A stretch of 64,000 nucleotides of DNA from Hydrogenophaga sp. SL48 (GCF_021729865.1 NZ_CP063400.1:2852001-2916000), one strand, 5' to 3'; counted from the first letter of the stretch, positions 1 to 10,981 are shown. Notes: generated by a model not told the origin, from the sequence alone. Numbers and translations are program-made.

Positions 1-293
1 CGGATGTACTGCGCTCGGAGCGGCACCTCGATGCCCAGCAACTTCTCGATCGCCAGACAGTACGCGTGCTCGTTGCACATCATCGACACGTAGTCCAGCC
101 GGTCCATGTAAGGCAGCGACTGGATGAAGGTCTTGTGCTCGGCCAGCTTCTCGGTGGCGCGGTGGAGCAGACCAATGTGCGGGTCGGCTCGTTGCACGAC
201 CTCACCATCGAGCTCCAACACCAGGCGCAGCACGCCATGCGCAGCCGGGTGCTGCGGACCGAAGTTCAGGGTGTAGTTCTTGATCTCAGCCAT
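1..293 (-). CDS. nuoD: NADH-quinone oxidoreductase subunit D, N-terminal part
   Basis: Only the first 97 or so codons are present; the gene runs off the left edge. The product belongs to the peripheral arm of respiratory complex I and helps form the quinone-binding cavity. The visible sequence has the family's N-terminal signature [13 protein letters not shown] and, further on, the stretch [16 protein letters not shown]. Its ATG follows the nuoC stop codon by one base (TGATATG), so the two genes are translationally coupled. Order nuoA-B-C-D on the minus strand is the standard proteobacterial operon. Confidence 0.96.
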   Translation of the reverse strand, partial: MAEIKNYTLNFGPQHPAAHGVLRLVLELDGEVVQRADPHIGLLHRATEKLAEHKTFIQSLPYMDRLDYVSMMCNEHAYCLAIEKLLGIEVPLRAQYI

Positions 294-294
294 A

Positions 295-915
295 TCAGTG
301 CAGACCGCCGTAGTTGTCTTCGCGGATCACACGCGGGGTGATCTCCCGGGGCTCGATGGTGACCGGCTCGTAGACCACGCGTTGACGCTCGGCGTCGTAG
401 CGCATCTCCACATGACCCGAGATCGGAAAGTCCTTGCGGAAGGGGTGACCGATGAAACCGTAGTCGGTCAGGATGCGACGAAGATCGCTGTGACCCTCGA
501 ACACGATGCCAAAAAGGTCGAACGCCTCTCGCTCAGGCCAATTGGCAGACGCCCAAAGACCCGACAACGATGCCACCACCGGGAAGTCGTCGTCCGGGCA
601 AAACACACGAACGCGCACGCGATGATTCAGACTCACCGACAGCAGATGCACCACGACCGAAAACCGGGGCCCTTCCCAAACACCATCACCATAGGTGGAG
701 TAGTCCATGCCACAAACATCGATCAGCTGCTCGAAGCGTGTTTCAGGCGCATCACGCAAGGTCTGCATGACGTCAAGATAGTGGTTCGCCGAGACCACCA
801 GCGTGACCTCGCCACGTTCGACATCGATCGACTGAGCGCGCGCCCCCAGCAAGGCAGTCAGCACGCCCGCAATGGCCGCAGGCGGTGTGGTGTAAGAGAT
901 AGCGGTGTCGCTCAT
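295..915 (-). CDS. nuoC: NADH-quinone oxidoreductase subunit C
   Basis: A 206-residue subunit of the complex I connecting module (30 kDa type). The family hallmark [20 protein letters not shown] is present, with the C-terminal motif GHPFRKDFP. The start at MSDTAISY was chosen over an upstream in-frame ATG because the upstream extension would run into the nuoB 3' region. It lies between nuoB and nuoD with almost no spacing and is certainly cotranscribed with them. Confidence 0.95.
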   Translation of the reverse strand: MSDTAISYTTPPAAIAGVLTALLGARAQSIDVERGEVTLVVSANHYLDVMQTLRDAPETRFEQLIDVCGMDYSTYGDGVWEGPRFSVVVHLLSVSLNHRVRVRVFCPDDDFPVVASLSGLWASANWPEREAFDLFGIVFEGHSDLRRILTDYGFIGHPFRKDFPISGHVEMRYDAERQRVVYEPVTIEPREITPRVIREDNYGGLH

Positions 916-951
916 GGACCGTCTTTCTGAACCTGTGGGCTGCAGCGGCAC

Positions 952-1431
952 TCAGGCCCGCGCGATGGTGTTGGTGCGGCGAATCTTCTGCTGCAACTGG
1001 ATGATCCCGTACAGCAAGGCCTCGGCGGTCGGCGGGCAACCGGGCACGTACACATCCACCGGCACGATGCGGTCGCAACCGCGCACCACCGAGTAGCTGT
1101 AGTGGTAATAGCCACCGCCATTGGCGCAGGAGCCCATGGACAACACCCAGCGCGGCTCAGCCATCTGGTCATAGACCTTGCGCAGGGCAGGTGCCATCTT
1201 GTTGCACAGGGTGCCCGCCACGATCATCAGATCGGACTGGCGCGGACTGGCGCGAAAAACCTCCGCACCAAAACGACCCAGGTCGTATCGCGCCGTGGCC
1301 GCGTGCATCATCTCCACTGCGCAGCAGGCCAGACCAAAGGTCATCGGCCAGAGCGATCCGGTCTTGGCCCAGTTCACCACAGAGTCGTAACTCGTGGTGA
1401 CAAAACCTTCCTTGAATACGCCTTCGATCAT
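952..1431 (-). CDS. nuoB: NADH-quinone oxidoreductase subunit B
   Basis: A 159-residue subunit that holds the terminal [4Fe-4S] cluster N2 of complex I, the direct electron donor to quinone. The four ligands are visible as the adjacent pair in [11 protein letters not shown] and the cysteines in [11 protein letters not shown] and [10 protein letters not shown]. The start [10 protein letters not shown] is the usual NuoB beginning. A longer in-frame reading would extend to 1542 and overlap the end of nuoA, so it is not used. It sits between nuoA and nuoC. Confidence 0.95.
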   Translation of the reverse strand: MIEGVFKEGFVTTSYDSVVNWAKTGSLWPMTFGLACCAVEMMHAATARYDLGRFGAEVFRASPRQSDLMIVAGTLCNKMAPALRKVYDQMAEPRWVLSMGSCANGGGYYHYSYSVVRGCDRIVPVDVYVPGCPPTAEALLYGIIQLQQKIRRTNTIARA

Positions 1432-1483
1432 CTTCCGCTCCGGTGCGCTGCTTGCAGCTTGCGTGTCGTACAGGTGTTGATGC

Positions 1484-1843
1484 TCATTCCCAATCCAGCG
1501 CGCCTTTTTTCCACGCGTAGACGAAACCCACAAGCAAATCAATGAGGAACACCACCCCCGCCCAGAACCCGACGGAGCCGATGTCGGTCAGCGCCACCGC
1601 CCACGGGATGAGGAAAGCGATTTCGAGGTCAAAGAGAATAAAGAGGATGGCCACCAGGTAATAGCGCACATCGAACTTCATGCGAGCGTCTTCGAAAGCC
1701 TCGAAGCCGCACTCATATGGGGAATTTTTTTCGGCGTCCGGGCGGTTGGGCCCCAGGATGTAGCCCAACGCCTGCGGAATGACACCAACGGCCACACCCA
1801 CCAAAATGAACAAGAGCACGGGCAGGTATTGTTCGAGACTCAT
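1484..1843 (-). CDS. nuoA: NADH-quinone oxidoreductase subunit A
   Basis: A 119-residue integral membrane subunit and the first gene of the complex I operon. Three hydrophobic helices are evident (about residues 8-30, 63-84 and 90-110). The conserved loop [20 protein letters not shown] between helices 1 and 2 is characteristic of NuoA/ND3. A tRNA-Leu lies 50 bases upstream on the same strand, so the operon promoter may precede the tRNA or sit in this short gap. Confidence 0.95.
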   Translation of the reverse strand: MSLEQYLPVLLFILVGVAVGVIPQALGYILGPNRPDAEKNSPYECGFEAFEDARMKFDVRYYLVAILFILFDLEIAFLIPWAVALTDIGSVGFWAGVVFLIDLLVGFVYAWKKGALDWE

Positions 1844-1893
1844 TTGGGTCGGTTCCGCTGCGCATGGCCACGATCGCCATGATTACCACTGAT

Positions 1894-1978
1894 TGGTGCC
1901 GACGGCGAGACTCGAACTCGCACAGCTTTCGCCACTACCCCCTCAAGATAGCGTGTCTACCAATTTCACCACGTCGGC
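1894..1978 (-). tRNA. tRNA-Leu (anticodon GAG)
   Basis: The minus-strand sequence folds as a class II tRNA. The acceptor arms GCCGACG/CGTCGGC pair perfectly, the anticodon stem CTATC/GGTAG carries the loop TTGAGGG (anticodon GAG, reading CUC/CUU), a long variable arm follows, then a T-loop TTCGAGT. The CCA end is encoded (the plus strand begins TGG at 1894). The gene lies between secG and nuoA, a common order in this group. Confidence 0.95.
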
Positions 1979-2146
1979 TGGATCTGCATTGTCAGGTCCG
2001 CGAGGAACAGTGCGGGCTTTGCTGACAACCCATAGAGTTTACCCTGAAACCACCCCGGTTTTCGGGCGAGCCCATGGATTTTCAGAGTGACGCGGACCCG
2101 CTGCAAACCTTGCACGGTCCTGCGTCATCCAAGGCTTTCAGCGTCC

Positions 2147-2551
2147 TTACTTGCCGGGAATCTGTGCCGCGCCCGTGGCAGGCACAGCAGGTACTTCAGC
2201 GGGAGCAGCACTGGCCGCTGCCGGCGCCGAATCCGTGCCCGGAATCTGCGAAGCAGGCGCAGGAGGTGCGACGTTTTCGAGCACGCTGCCTGAGCGTGCC
2301 GCAGCAGGAGCCAGGTTCCCGAAATAAGCCAATCCCAACGTCCCTGCCAGGAACAAGCCGGCCAGCACCGCCGTGGTGCGCGAGAGGAAGTTGGCACCAC
2401 CCGATGCACCAAACAAGCTGGCCGAGCCAGCGCCACCACCGAAGGCCGCACCCGCGTCGGCACCCTTGCCGTGCTGCATGAGGATCAGACCGATCATGCC
2501 GATCGCGGCGAGGATCTGCACGGCTTGAAGAATGGTCAACAGGATGTTCAT
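2147..2551 (-). CDS. secG: preprotein translocase subunit SecG
   Basis: A 134-residue auxiliary subunit of the SecYEG protein-conducting channel. The N-terminal helix (about residues 1-25), the conserved cytosolic loop LMQHGKGADAGAAFGGGAG and a second helix around 58-78 match SecG. The last 50 residues are an Ala/Pro-rich tail typical of betaproteobacterial SecG. The ATG at 2551 starts the homology; an in-frame extension upstream is unrelated sequence from the tpiA 3' end. It follows tpiA by 37 bases. Confidence 0.93.
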   Translation of the reverse strand: MNILLTILQAVQILAAIGMIGLILMQHGKGADAGAAFGGGAGSASLFGASGGANFLSRTTAVLAGLFLAGTLGLAYFGNLAPAAARSGSVLENVAPPAPASQIPGTDSAPAAASAAPAEVPAVPATGAAQIPGK

Positions 2552-2588
2552 TTGTTTCTCCGGATATCGAATGGGGTCCGCGTCAGCC

Positions 2589-3335
2589 TCAGGCTGCGGC
2601 GGCCACGATCTGCAAAAAGTCGGCCGACTTGAGCGATGCACCGCCGATGAGGCCACCGTCAATGTCGGGCTGTGCCAGCAAGCTGGCGGCGTTGGCCGCA
2701 TTCATGCTGCCGCCGTAGAGGATGTGCACACGCTTGGCGTTGGTCGAGGCCGCGGCCAGCTGGGCGCGCAGCACGGCGTGCACAGCCTGCGCCATCTCGG
2801 GTGTGGCCGTCTTGCCCGTGCCGATGGCCCAGACAGGTTCGTAAGCCACCACGATCTCGGTGATGCAATGCCCCACCGCGTGAATGACGGCGGCGAGCTG
2901 GCGCTTCACGACCGATTCTGTTTCACCGGCTTCGCGCTGCGTGAGCGTTTCACCGACACAAACGATGGGCGTCACGCCGGCAGCCAGCGCGCGCTGGGCC
3001 TTCGCTGCAACGACGTCATCGGTTTCACCTTGGTACTGGCGACGCTCCGAGTGGCCGACGATGGCGTAACGGCAGCCAAAGTCTTTCAACATGGCCACAC
3101 TCACTTCGCCGGTGTAGGCACCCTGCTCGTGGGCCGACACGTCTTGCGAGCCCCAGGCAATCGGGCTGCCTTGCAGCAGGGCCTGCATTTGCGCCAGGTA
3201 AGGCGCGGGCGCGCACAGTGCCATGTCGGCTGCAGGCGCAGCGCCCTGCAAACCATCGAGCATGGCCTTGATCAGCGCTTCATTGGCGGCCAGCGAGCCG
3301 TTCATCTTCCAGTTGCCTGCGATCAGTTTTCTCAT
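2589..3335 (-). CDS. tpiA: triosephosphate isomerase
   Basis: A 248-residue glycolytic enzyme interconverting dihydroxyacetone phosphate and glyceraldehyde 3-phosphate in the cytosol. Catalytic elements are all visible: GNWKMNG (Asn and Lys near residue 10), VGHSERR (catalytic His) and [14 protein letters not shown] (catalytic Glu), followed by the phosphate-binding [10 protein letters not shown] near the C-terminus. Full length for the family. It lies 18 bases after the quinone oxidoreductase gene and just before secG. Confidence 0.97.
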   Translation of the reverse strand: MRKLIAGNWKMNGSLAANEALIKAMLDGLQGAAPAADMALCAPAPYLAQMQALLQGSPIAWGSQDVSAHEQGAYTGEVSVAMLKDFGCRYAIVGHSERRQYQGETDDVVAAKAQRALAAGVTPIVCVGETLTQREAGETESVVKRQLAAVIHAVGHCITEIVVAYEPVWAIGTGKTATPEMAQAVHAVLRAQLAAASTNAKRVHILYGGSMNAANAASLLAQPDIDGGLIGGASLKSADFLQIVAAAA

Positions 3336-3353
3336 CTTGTTTTCCAGACTTGC

Positions 3354-4343
3354 TCAGGACCAGCGCAGAACGATCTTGCCAACGTGTTGGTTGGTTTCCA
3401 TCAGCGCATGTGCCTGCGCTGCCGCCGATGCATCAAACACGCTGTGGATGACGGGCTTGATCTGCCCCTGCTCCAGCAGCGGCCACACCTTGTCACGCAA
3501 GGCAGCGGCAATGGCCGCCTTGAACGCCACTGGACGTGGACGCAGTGTCGACCCAGTGATGACCAGACGACACCGCAGCACGAGGCCTGCATTGAACTCG
3601 GCCTTCACGCCGCCCTGCACCGCGATGATGACGAGCCGGCCGTCTTCCGCCAAGCACTCGACCTCACGCGCCACGTAGCTGCCCGCGACCATGTCCAGAA
3701 CGACGTCAACGCCGTTCCCGTCCGTGAGCTCGCGCGACACGACCGAGAAATCCTGCGTCTTGTAATTGATGGCGTGGTCCGCACCCAGCGACAGGCAAGC
3801 GGCGCATTTTTCGTCGCTGCCGGCGGTGGCGATCACGCGCGCACCCAAGGCTTTCGCCAGCTGGATCGCGGTCACGCCGATGCCACTGGTGCCGCCCTGG
3901 ATCAGCAGCGTTTCACCGGGCTGCAGACGCGCCCGATCGAACACGTTGCTCCAGACGGTGAAGAAGGTCTCGGGCAGTGAAGCGGCCTGCACGTCATCGA
4001 AACCCGCCGGCACAGGGAGGCACTGGCCCACCGGCGCCACGCAGTACTCGGCGTATCCCCCACCAGCCACCAGCGCACACACACGGTCGCCGACATTGAA
4101 TCCCGCGGCAGCCATGGCGGCCGCGTCACCCGACTCGATCACGCCCGCGACTTCCAGACCGGGCAGGTCGGAAGCGCCGGGCGGTGGCGGGTAGGCACCG
4201 CTGCGTTGCAGCACATCGGGTCGGTTCACGCCCGACGCTCGCACGCGGATCAGCAACTCGCCCGCACCCGCGACCGGCACCGGACGTTCGGTCAGGCGCA
4301 GGACTTCGGGTGCGCCAAAAGCGCTGATCTCAACGGCTTGCAT
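3354..4343 (-). CDS. NAD(P)H-quinone oxidoreductase of the zinc-free MDR family (PIG3-like)
   Basis: A 329-residue medium-chain dehydrogenase/reductase. The N-terminal GroES-like domain contains the family sequence RASGVNRPDVLQRSGAYPPP. The Rossmann fold follows with IQGGTSGIGVTAIQLAKALG at about residues 148-167. Zinc-ligand cysteines of alcohol dehydrogenases are absent, consistent with a quinone or enone reductase using NADPH. It sits between pnp and tpiA, a conserved position in this lineage, but the physiological substrate cannot be read from sequence. Confidence 0.85.
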   Translation of the reverse strand: MQAVEISAFGAPEVLRLTERPVPVAGAGELLIRVRASGVNRPDVLQRSGAYPPPPGASDLPGLEVAGVIESGDAAAMAAAGFNVGDRVCALVAGGGYAEYCVAPVGQCLPVPAGFDDVQAASLPETFFTVWSNVFDRARLQPGETLLIQGGTSGIGVTAIQLAKALGARVIATAGSDEKCAACLSLGADHAINYKTQDFSVVSRELTDGNGVDVVLDMVAGSYVAREVECLAEDGRLVIIAVQGGVKAEFNAGLVLRCRLVITGSTLRPRPVAFKAAIAAALRDKVWPLLEQGQIKPVIHSVFDASAAAQAHALMETNQHVGKIVLRWS

Positions 4344-4362
4344 CGTGCCTGAACCCGTCGGC

Positions 4363-6498
4363 TTATTGCTGCTGTTGCTGAGCGGCTTGCTCGGCGGGCG
4401 CGGCGTTGCGGTCGATCAAGGCCTTCATGGACAACTTGACTCGGCCCTTTTCGTCCGTCTCCAGCACCTTGACTTTGACGATCTGGCCTTCGCTCAGGTA
4501 GTCGGTCACACGCTCGACGCGCTCGTGGGCGATCTGGCTGATGTGCAGCAGGCCGTCCTTGCCGGGCAACAGGTTGATCAGGGCGCCGAAGTCCAGGATC
4601 TTGGTGACCGGGCCTTCGTAGACCTTGCCGATTTCGACTTCGGCGGTGATCTGCTCGATGCGGCGCTTGGCTTCGTCGGCCTTGGCGGCTTCGGTCGCGG
4701 CGATGGTGATGGTGCCGTCTTCGTCGATGTTGATCTGGCAACCGGTTTCTTCGGTCAGCGCGCGGATCACGGCGCCGCCCTTGCCAATCACGTCACGGAT
4801 TTTTTCCGGATTGATCTTCATCGTGAAGAGCTTGGGCGCGAAATCCGACACTTCGGTCTTGGCCTCGCCCATGGCTTCCTGCATCTTGCCCAGGATGTGC
4901 ATGCGGGCTTCCTTGGCTTGGGCCAATGCGACCTGCATGATCTCTTTGGTGATGCCCTGGATCTTGATGTCCATCTGCAGCGCGGTCACACCATTGGTGG
5001 TGCCGGCCACCTTGAAGTCCATGTCGCCCAGGTGATCTTCGTCACCCAGGATGTCGGTCAGCACGGCGAAGCGGTTGCCGTCCTTGATCAGGCCCATGGC
5101 GATGCCGGCCACGTGGGCTTTCATGGGCACGCCTGCGTCCATCAACGCCAGGCAGCCGCCGCAGACGGAAGCCATCGACGAGGAGCCGTTGGACTCGGTG
5201 ATTTCCGAGACCACGCGCATGGTGTAGGGGAAGTCTTCCTTGCTCGGCAGCGCGGCGATCAGCGCACGCTTGGCCAGACGCCCGTGGCCGATTTCGCGGC
5301 GCTTCGGGCTGCCCACGCGACCGGTTTCGCCGGTGGCGAAGGGAGGCATGTTGTAGTGCAGCATGAAGCGGTCTTCGTAGTCGCCCGACAGGGCGTCGAT
5401 GCGCTGCGCGTCACGGTCCGTGCCCAGGGTCGCCACCACCAGCGCCTGCGTCTCACCGCGGGTGAACAGGGCCGAGCCGTGGGTGCGGGGCAGCACGCTG
5501 TTGCGGATTTCGATGCCGCGCACGGTACGCGTGTCGCGACCGTCGATGCGGGGCTCGCCAGCCAGGATCTGGCCACGCACGATCTTGGCCTCGATCTCGA
5601 ACAGCAGACCTTCGATGGCCACGCTGTCAAAGGCCATGCCTTCGGCCTTCAGGGCCGACATCACGTCGGCGTAAGCCGTGCGGCAGGCCTGGGTACGTGC
5701 CTGTTTGTTGCGGATCTGGTAAGCGGCTTCCAGTTTGGCCTTCGCCAGATCGTCGATCTTGGCGATCAGCGCTTCGTCCTTTGCGGGCGCGGTCCAGTTC
5801 CACTCGGGCTTGCCGGCGTCGCGCACCAGGTCGTTGATGGCGGCGATGGCGATGTTGCCCTGCTCGTGACCAAACACCACGGCGCCGAGCATGATTTCTT
5901 CAGACAGTTGCTGTGCTTCGGATTCCACCATCAGCACGGCGGCCTGGGTGCCGGCGACCACGAGGTCAAGCTGGGAATCCTTGCGGGCGGTCTGACCGGG
6001 GTTCAGCACGTACTGGCCGTTCACATAGCCCACGCGGGCGGCACCGATCGGGCCGTTGAACGGGATGCCGCTGATGGACAGTGCGGCCGAGGTGGCGATC
6101 AGGGCCGCGATGTCGGCATCGACTTCAGGGTTCAGCGACAGCGTGTGGATGACCACCTGCACTTCGTTGAAGAAACCTTCGGGGAACAGCGGGCGAATCG
6201 GGCGATCGATCAGGCGGCTGGTCAGGGTTTCAAATTCGCTCGGGCGGCCTTCGCGCTTGAAGAAGCTGCCGGGGATCTTGCCGGCGGCGTAGGACTTCTC
6301 GAGGTAGTCCACGGTCAGCGGGAAGAAGTCCTGGCCGGCCTTGGCGTCGGTCTTGGCGACCACGGTGGCCAGCACGACGGTGCCGTCCATGTCGAGCAGC
6401 ACGGCGCCGCTGGACTGGCGGGCGATTTCGCCGGTTTCCATGCGGACCGTGTTCTGGCCCCACTGGAAGGTCTTGGTGACTTTGTTGAAAAGACTCAT
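4363..6498 (-). CDS. pnp: polyribonucleotide nucleotidyltransferase
   Basis: A 711-residue 3'-5' phosphorolytic exoribonuclease of the RNA degradosome. Two RNase PH-like domains are separated by an all-alpha linker, with the signature [18 protein letters not shown] and the [11 protein letters not shown] phosphate site in the second. A KH domain with [17 protein letters not shown] begins near residue 560, then an S1 domain ([20 protein letters not shown]) near 620-690. The protein ends in a run of glutamines. rpsO lies upstream on the same strand, the classical rpsO-pnp order. Confidence 0.97.
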   Translation of the reverse strand: MSLFNKVTKTFQWGQNTVRMETGEIARQSSGAVLLDMDGTVVLATVVAKTDAKAGQDFFPLTVDYLEKSYAAGKIPGSFFKREGRPSEFETLTSRLIDRPIRPLFPEGFFNEVQVVIHTLSLNPEVDADIAALIATSAALSISGIPFNGPIGAARVGYVNGQYVLNPGQTARKDSQLDLVVAGTQAAVLMVESEAQQLSEEIMLGAVVFGHEQGNIAIAAINDLVRDAGKPEWNWTAPAKDEALIAKIDDLAKAKLEAAYQIRNKQARTQACRTAYADVMSALKAEGMAFDSVAIEGLLFEIEAKIVRGQILAGEPRIDGRDTRTVRGIEIRNSVLPRTHGSALFTRGETQALVVATLGTDRDAQRIDALSGDYEDRFMLHYNMPPFATGETGRVGSPKRREIGHGRLAKRALIAALPSKEDFPYTMRVVSEITESNGSSSMASVCGGCLALMDAGVPMKAHVAGIAMGLIKDGNRFAVLTDILGDEDHLGDMDFKVAGTTNGVTALQMDIKIQGITKEIMQVALAQAKEARMHILGKMQEAMGEAKTEVSDFAPKLFTMKINPEKIRDVIGKGGAVIRALTEETGCQINIDEDGTITIAATEAAKADEAKRRIEQITAEVEIGKVYEGPVTKILDFGALINLLPGKDGLLHISQIAHERVERVTDYLSEGQIVKVKVLETDEKGRVKLSMKALIDRNAAPAEQAAQQQQQ

Positions 6499-6702
6499 GG
6501 GTTTTCTCCTTGGTGCCGCCCTTCAAAACGGGGGGCGGCGTGGCGTGCAGACGGTCTGCACAAAACCCGGAAACTCAACCCAGAACACGATGCCATTCCA
6601 GAGGCACTGTCGCGTGCCCGAGGGCACACATCGCCTTTGGAATGACACAGCTTCGCTCTGTTGCTGGCTCTCCGGAATCAAAAAAGGCGGCAGACAAACG
6701 AC

Positions 6703-6737
6703 AAACGCCCGAGCCAGCGAACCAACTCAGGCGTTTT
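6703..6737 (-). terminator. hairpin between rpsO and pnp, candidate terminator or RNase III site
   Basis: Eleven paired bases (AAACGCCTGAG with CTCGGGCGTTT, one G-T wobble) enclose a 13-base loop, 23 bases after the rpsO stop. The minus-strand 3' side runs GTTTGTC, a weak U-rich tail. E. coli has a partial terminator and RNase III site in the same intercistronic gap, so reduced readthrough into pnp is a reasonable expectation; this is inference. The hairpin ends in A/T pairs on both sides and could act in either direction. Confidence 0.55.
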
Positions 6738-6759
6738 GCATGTCATGCCAAGTCCAAAA

Positions 6760-7026
6760 TTACTTGCGCAGACCCAGTTTCGCGATCAGGGCGACGTAAC
6801 GGTCGGCATCCTTGGACTTCAGGTAGTCCAGCAGCTTGCGGCGGCGACTCACCATGCGCAGCAGACCGCGGCGACCATGGTGGTCTTTGGCGTGCTGCTT
6901 GAAGTGGGGGGTCAGTTCGTTGATGCGTGCGGTCAGGATGGCGACCTGCACTTCGGGGCTGCCAGTGTCGTTGGCAGCGCGGGCGTTGTCGGCCACAACA
7001 GTGGCTTTGACGGATTTTTCGATCAT
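6760..7026 (-). CDS. rpsO: 30S ribosomal protein S15
   Basis: An 88-residue primary 16S rRNA-binding protein of the small subunit platform. The family motifs [37 protein letters not shown] and LLDYLKSKD are all present, and the length matches the family (88-89). It is the first gene of the rpsO-pnp pair. The 133 bases upstream (7027-7159) hold no gene and probably contain the promoter and the leader in which S15 represses its own translation in related bacteria; no specific site was identified. Confidence 0.97.
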   Translation of the reverse strand: MIEKSVKATVVADNARAANDTGSPEVQVAILTARINELTPHFKQHAKDHHGRRGLLRMVSRRRKLLDYLKSKDADRYVALIAKLGLRK

Positions 7027-7159
7027 GTCGGATTCCTTGGAGTTACGTGCGTCCCGTCGCAGCTTGCCAACCCCTGAAACGCTTTCAGGTCCGGCCGCCG
7101 CAACGGGCGTGAATTGCCTTCCGTGAAGATGGCAACCGCGAATTATAGCCCAGCAGCGG

Positions 7160-8350
7160 TCAGCGCTGAGCGGCCAGCCAGGCGCGCAGGCGATCCACGC
7201 CCTGCACCAGGCGCTGGGGATCGCGGCTGGCGAAGCACCAGCGCAGCCAGCCGGCCGCTTCGGGGCCGAAGGCGCTGCCGGGCGCCAGACCCAGACCCGC
7301 TTCGCGCACCAGGCGCTTGGCGGTGTCCAGGCAGTCGTCGTGCCCTGCCAGGTGGAAAAAGGCGTACATGCCGCCTTTGGGCTCAGCCAGTGTCACGCCG
7401 GGCACAGCTTTCAGCAGCGGCACCAGCGTGTCGCGACAACCCTGCAGGTGGGCCACCAGCGCGGGCGTGACTTCCGCTCCCCGCTGCAGCGCCACCACGG
7501 CGGCGCGCTGGGCGAACACCGGCGCGCACGAGGTGTTGAACTCGATCAGCTTGCCCACGGCATGGGTCAGCGACGGGGACAGCACCAGCCAGCCCAGGCG
7601 CCAGCCGGTCATGAGGAAGCTCTTGGAAAAGCTGTGCGCGACGATGAGCCGGTCTTCGGGTTCGGACACATCGAGAAAGCTCGGCGCCGCGCCGTTGCCC
7701 GAATTCCCTGCGAAATACAGGCGTTCGTACACCTCATCGGCCAGCACCCAGGTGCCGGTGAGGCGGCAGTGGGCGAGGATGCGAGCCTGCTCGTCGCGCG
7801 TCAGCGTCCAACCCGTGGGGTTGTTGGGCGCGTTGACGATGAGCAGGCGCGTGGCCGGGGTGATGGCGGCCAGCAGCGCGGCCATGTCCAGCACCCAGGC
7901 GCCGGCGTTGCCGCCCTGCTGCACCACCTGGAGTGGCACGGTTTTCACCGAGGCGCCCATGATCTGCGGCTGGGCCACCAGGTTGGGCCAGGCCGGCGTG
8001 ACCACGACCACCTCGTCCCCAGCGTCCACCAGCGCCTGCGACGCCAGCATCAGGCCGTTGACGCCTCCGGACGTGACGGCGATGCGATCGAACCAGTGGT
8101 CGGTCGTGTGCTGGGGGTGCAGGGCATGGGTGTAGACACCGATTTCCTGGCGCAGCTCGGGCAGACCCAGGTTGTGGGCGTAGAAGGTTTCGCCGGCATG
8201 CAGCGAGGCGATGGCCGCCTCGCGGATGAAGGCCGGCGTGACCTCGTCGCTCTCGCCGAACCAGAACTTGAGCACATCGCTGCGCCCCAGGCCTTCATTG
8301 GCCACCTCGCGGATGCGCGACTCTTCCAGACTCTCCACCACTGCCCGCAT
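7160..8350 (-). CDS. PLP-dependent aminotransferase, class I/II
   Basis: A 396-residue fold-type I aminotransferase. The PLP lysine is in [15 protein letters not shown] at about residue 243, preceded by NAPNNPTGW (substrate carboxylate/PLP contact) and the LADEVYERL aspartate that contacts the pyridine nitrogen. Substrate specificity cannot be deduced; the family includes aspartate, aromatic and alanine aminotransferases. The ATG at 8350 gives a full-length protein beginning [13 protein letters not shown]. No functional link to the flanking rpsO and transporter-type genes is evident. Confidence 0.85.
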   Translation of the reverse strand: MRAVVESLEESRIREVANEGLGRSDVLKFWFGESDEVTPAFIREAAIASLHAGETFYAHNLGLPELRQEIGVYTHALHPQHTTDHWFDRIAVTSGGVNGLMLASQALVDAGDEVVVVTPAWPNLVAQPQIMGASVKTVPLQVVQQGGNAGAWVLDMAALLAAITPATRLLIVNAPNNPTGWTLTRDEQARILAHCRLTGTWVLADEVYERLYFAGNSGNGAAPSFLDVSEPEDRLIVAHSFSKSFLMTGWRLGWLVLSPSLTHAVGKLIEFNTSCAPVFAQRAAVVALQRGAEVTPALVAHLQGCRDTLVPLLKAVPGVTLAEPKGGMYAFFHLAGHDDCLDTAKRLVREAGLGLAPGSAFGPEAAGWLRWCFASRDPQRLVQGVDRLRAWLAAQR

Positions 8351-8376
8351 GAAAGCTCCCCAATGACGGCCCTCGA

Positions 8377-9666
8377 TCAGGGCCGGGCCATGTTACAGCC
8401 GTGCGGCTGCTCGGCCTGCTGCGGCGTCAGATTGCGGATCACGCGAAACCCGTAGCCCGAGCCTTCCACGTCGAATTTCACGCCGGGCGTTCCCTGGCGG
8501 TCCATCACCGCCACGGCCAGCGGCTGCTGGAACTGGTGGTCGGCGGCGCGCATGCGCGCGGTCTGGCCCGCGAGCTGGACCTCGACCTTCTCCAGCTGGG
8601 CCGCGACGGCGGCCGCCTTGACCGAACCTGCCCGCTCGATGGCCTGGGCCAGCGACTCGACCATGAGCTGCATGCGCATGTGCACGTAGTCGTCGGCCGG
8701 GTTGGGAAAACGCTGGCGGAACGACTGGTAAAAGGCCTCGGACTCTTTGGTGGGCACGTTGGGGAACCAGTCGGCCACGGCGATCACCTTGCCGATGCCG
8801 GCGTCACCGATCGCTGCCGGCGCGCCCAGCGCGTTGCCGTAGAAGGTGTAGAACGAGCCCTCGAAACCGGCCTCTCGGGCCGCCTTGACCAGCAGTGTCA
8901 GGTCGTTGCCCCAGTTGCCGGTCAGCACCGCCTGCGCGCCGCTGGCCTTGATCTTGGCCGCGTAAGGGGCGAAGTCCTTCACGCGCGCCATCGGGTGCAG
9001 CTCGTCCCCCACGATCTTCACGTCGGGGCGCTTGGCGGCCAGCTGGCTGCGGGCTTCGCGCAACACCGACTGGCCAAAGCTGTAGTCCTGGCCGATCAGG
9101 TAGATCTGCTTCAGGTCCTTGTCGTCGCGCAGCACATTCATGAGCGCGGTCATGCGCATGTCGGCGTGGGCGTCGAAACGGAAATGCCAGTAGCTGCAGT
9201 TCTGGTTGGTGAGCACCGGGTCCACCGCCGAGTAGTTCAGGAACAGCACCTGGCGCGCCGGATCGCGTTCGTTGTGCTTGTTGATGGCATCGATCAGACC
9301 CGAGGCCGCGGCCGACGAATTGCCCTGCGTCACCACCGTGATGTCGCGGTCGATGGCCGATCTCAGAGCCGACAGCGCCTCCTCGGTCTGACCCTTGCTG
9401 TCAAAACGCTCGATCAGCAGCGGCCGGTGGCCGCCGGGCAGCTTCACCCCGCCGCGGGCGTTGACGCGCTCCGTGGCCCACACGAGGTTGCGGTACACCG
9501 CCTCACCGGTGTTGGCGAACGGGCCGGACAGGCCTTCGATCATGCCGATGCGGATGGGGGCGGCCGCGGGCGCCGCCGTGCCCTGCGCCAGAGCGGCCGA
9601 GGCACAGGTGGCCGCCAGCAGGACGGTGGACAGCGCGCGACGGCGCAGACGGGTCGTGAAATTCAT
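8377..9666 (-). CDS. periplasmic binding protein of the branched-chain amino acid ABC type
   Basis: A 429-residue type 1 periplasmic binding protein. A signal peptide is clear (RRRALSTVLLAATCASAALA then Q). The mature part opens with IRIGMIEGLSGPFANTGEAV, the usual start of LivJ/HAAT-type proteins, and contains LIGQDYSFGQSVL. An upstream in-frame start was discarded because the ATG at 9666 directly precedes the signal peptide. No permease or ATPase genes are adjacent, so the ligand and transporter partner are unknown. Confidence 0.85.
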   Translation of the reverse strand: MNFTTRLRRRALSTVLLAATCASAALAQGTAAPAAAPIRIGMIEGLSGPFANTGEAVYRNLVWATERVNARGGVKLPGGHRPLLIERFDSKGQTEEALSALRSAIDRDITVVTQGNSSAAASGLIDAINKHNERDPARQVLFLNYSAVDPVLTNQNCSYWHFRFDAHADMRMTALMNVLRDDKDLKQIYLIGQDYSFGQSVLREARSQLAAKRPDVKIVGDELHPMARVKDFAPYAAKIKASGAQAVLTGNWGNDLTLLVKAAREAGFEGSFYTFYGNALGAPAAIGDAGIGKVIAVADWFPNVPTKESEAFYQSFRQRFPNPADDYVHMRMQLMVESLAQAIERAGSVKAAAVAAQLEKVEVQLAGQTARMRAADHQFQQPLAVAVMDRQGTPGVKFDVEGSGYGFRVIRNLTPQQAEQPHGCNMARP

Positions 9667-9811
9667 GGGCAAGGTCTCCTTTGTTCGAACCTGCCGGCGG
9701 GAACGCTCGGCGTCAAGTGTCACCTGGGCGACAAGACCTGTTAGTGTAATTCATAATTACAAATGGAGCTCCGCGCAGACACACCAACCTGGCCCTTCCG
9801 GGCTTGCGCGT

Positions 9812-10894
9812 TCAGCCGAGCGCCGACAGCGGCCAGCGCGGCCGCACATCGAAGTGGTAGGCCGGTGCAGCCGCCGCGTCGGGCAGCAGCCCGGCCTGGA
9901 AACGCAGGCCGGCGGCGAGCGCGATCATGGCGCCGTTGTCGGTGCACAGGTGCAGCTCGGGGTAGTGCACACGCACACGCCGCTTCTGACACGCGGCGTT
10001 GAGCTGCTCACGCAGCAAGGCGTTTGCACCCACCCCGCCGGCCACCACCATGCGGTTCAGCCCGGTGGATTCGATGGCCGAGAGCGACTTTTTCACCAGC
10101 ACCTCGACGATGGCAGCCTGCACGCTGGCGGCCACGTCGGCGATCTGAGCCGCGTCCAGCGCTTCGGCCAATTGCGGCGTGGCCGGGCCTTCGGGCCGCG
10201 CGTGCGCGAGCCGCTTCACCTGGGTCAGCACCGCCGTCTTCAGGCCGGCAAACGAAAAATCGAGGTCGCCGCTGTGCAGCAGCGGGCGCGGGAATTTGTA
10301 GGCGGTGGCGCTGCCCTGTTCTGCCCGCTTCGCCAGCGCCGGGCCTCCGGGGTAACCCAGACCGAGCAGCTTGGCCGATTTGTCGAAGGCTTCACCGGCC
10401 GCGTCGTCGATGGTTTCGCCCAGCAGCTCGTAGCGGCCCACGCCGTCCACCCGCATCAGTTGCGTGTGGCCGCCCGACACCAGCAGCGCGACAAACGGAA
10501 ATTCGGGCGGGTCGGCACTCAGGAACGGCGACAGCAGATGCCCCTCCAGGTGGTGCACGCCCACCACCGGCTTGCCCAGCGCCATGGCCATGGCACAGGC
10601 CACGCCCGAACCGACCAGCAACGCCCCGGCCAGGCCCGGCCCTCGCGTGTAGGCGATGGCGTCCACGGCCGACAGCGGCAGGCCGGCTTGCGCCAGCACC
10701 GCGTCGGTCAGCGGCAGCACGCGGCGGATGTGGTCCCGGCTCGCCAGCTCGGGCACCACGCCACCGTAGGCCTGGTGCATCTCGATCTGGCTGTGCAGCG
10801 CATGGCCGAGCAGGCGCGGCACGGCGCTGCCACTGGCGTCCACCAAGGCCACACCGGTTTCGTCACAAGACGATTCGAATCCCAGAATCAGCAT
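9812..10894 (-). CDS. tsaD: tRNA N6-threonylcarbamoyladenosine transferase
   Basis: A 360-residue ASKHA-fold enzyme that transfers the threonylcarbamoyl group to A37 of ANN-decoding tRNAs together with TsaB and TsaE. The N-terminus [17 protein letters not shown] is diagnostic. The metal-binding HxxxH pair is seen in [11 protein letters not shown] (His115, His119), and the nucleotide-binding [10 protein letters not shown] and CTDNGAMIA lie in the C-terminal half. Full length. It is a housekeeping gene just before the denitrification block. Confidence 0.96.
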   Translation of the reverse strand: MLILGFESSCDETGVALVDASGSAVPRLLGHALHSQIEMHQAYGGVVPELASRDHIRRVLPLTDAVLAQAGLPLSAVDAIAYTRGPGLAGALLVGSGVACAMAMALGKPVVGVHHLEGHLLSPFLSADPPEFPFVALLVSGGHTQLMRVDGVGRYELLGETIDDAAGEAFDKSAKLLGLGYPGGPALAKRAEQGSATAYKFPRPLLHSGDLDFSFAGLKTAVLTQVKRLAHARPEGPATPQLAEALDAAQIADVAASVQAAIVEVLVKKSLSAIESTGLNRMVVAGGVGANALLREQLNAACQKRRVRVHYPELHLCTDNGAMIALAAGLRFQAGLLPDAAAAPAYHFDVRPRWPLSALG

Positions 10895-10981
10895 GGCGGG
10901 GAGTGTACGGGTGCCACCAAGTACAAGGGCTGAGAGCGGGCATCCCGGTCCGGCGCGCGCGCATTATTCACCCAGGATGCG

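Noticed and set aside
4345..6645. A long plus-strand open frame opposite pnp
   Set aside because: It mirrors the pnp reading frame, is rich in His, Gly and Val as antisense frames of high-GC genes are, and matches no family; pnp on the minus strand has all its domains.
8377..9666. Part of a complete amino acid ABC transport operon
   Set aside because: No permease or ATPase gene lies nearby; only the binding protein is present.
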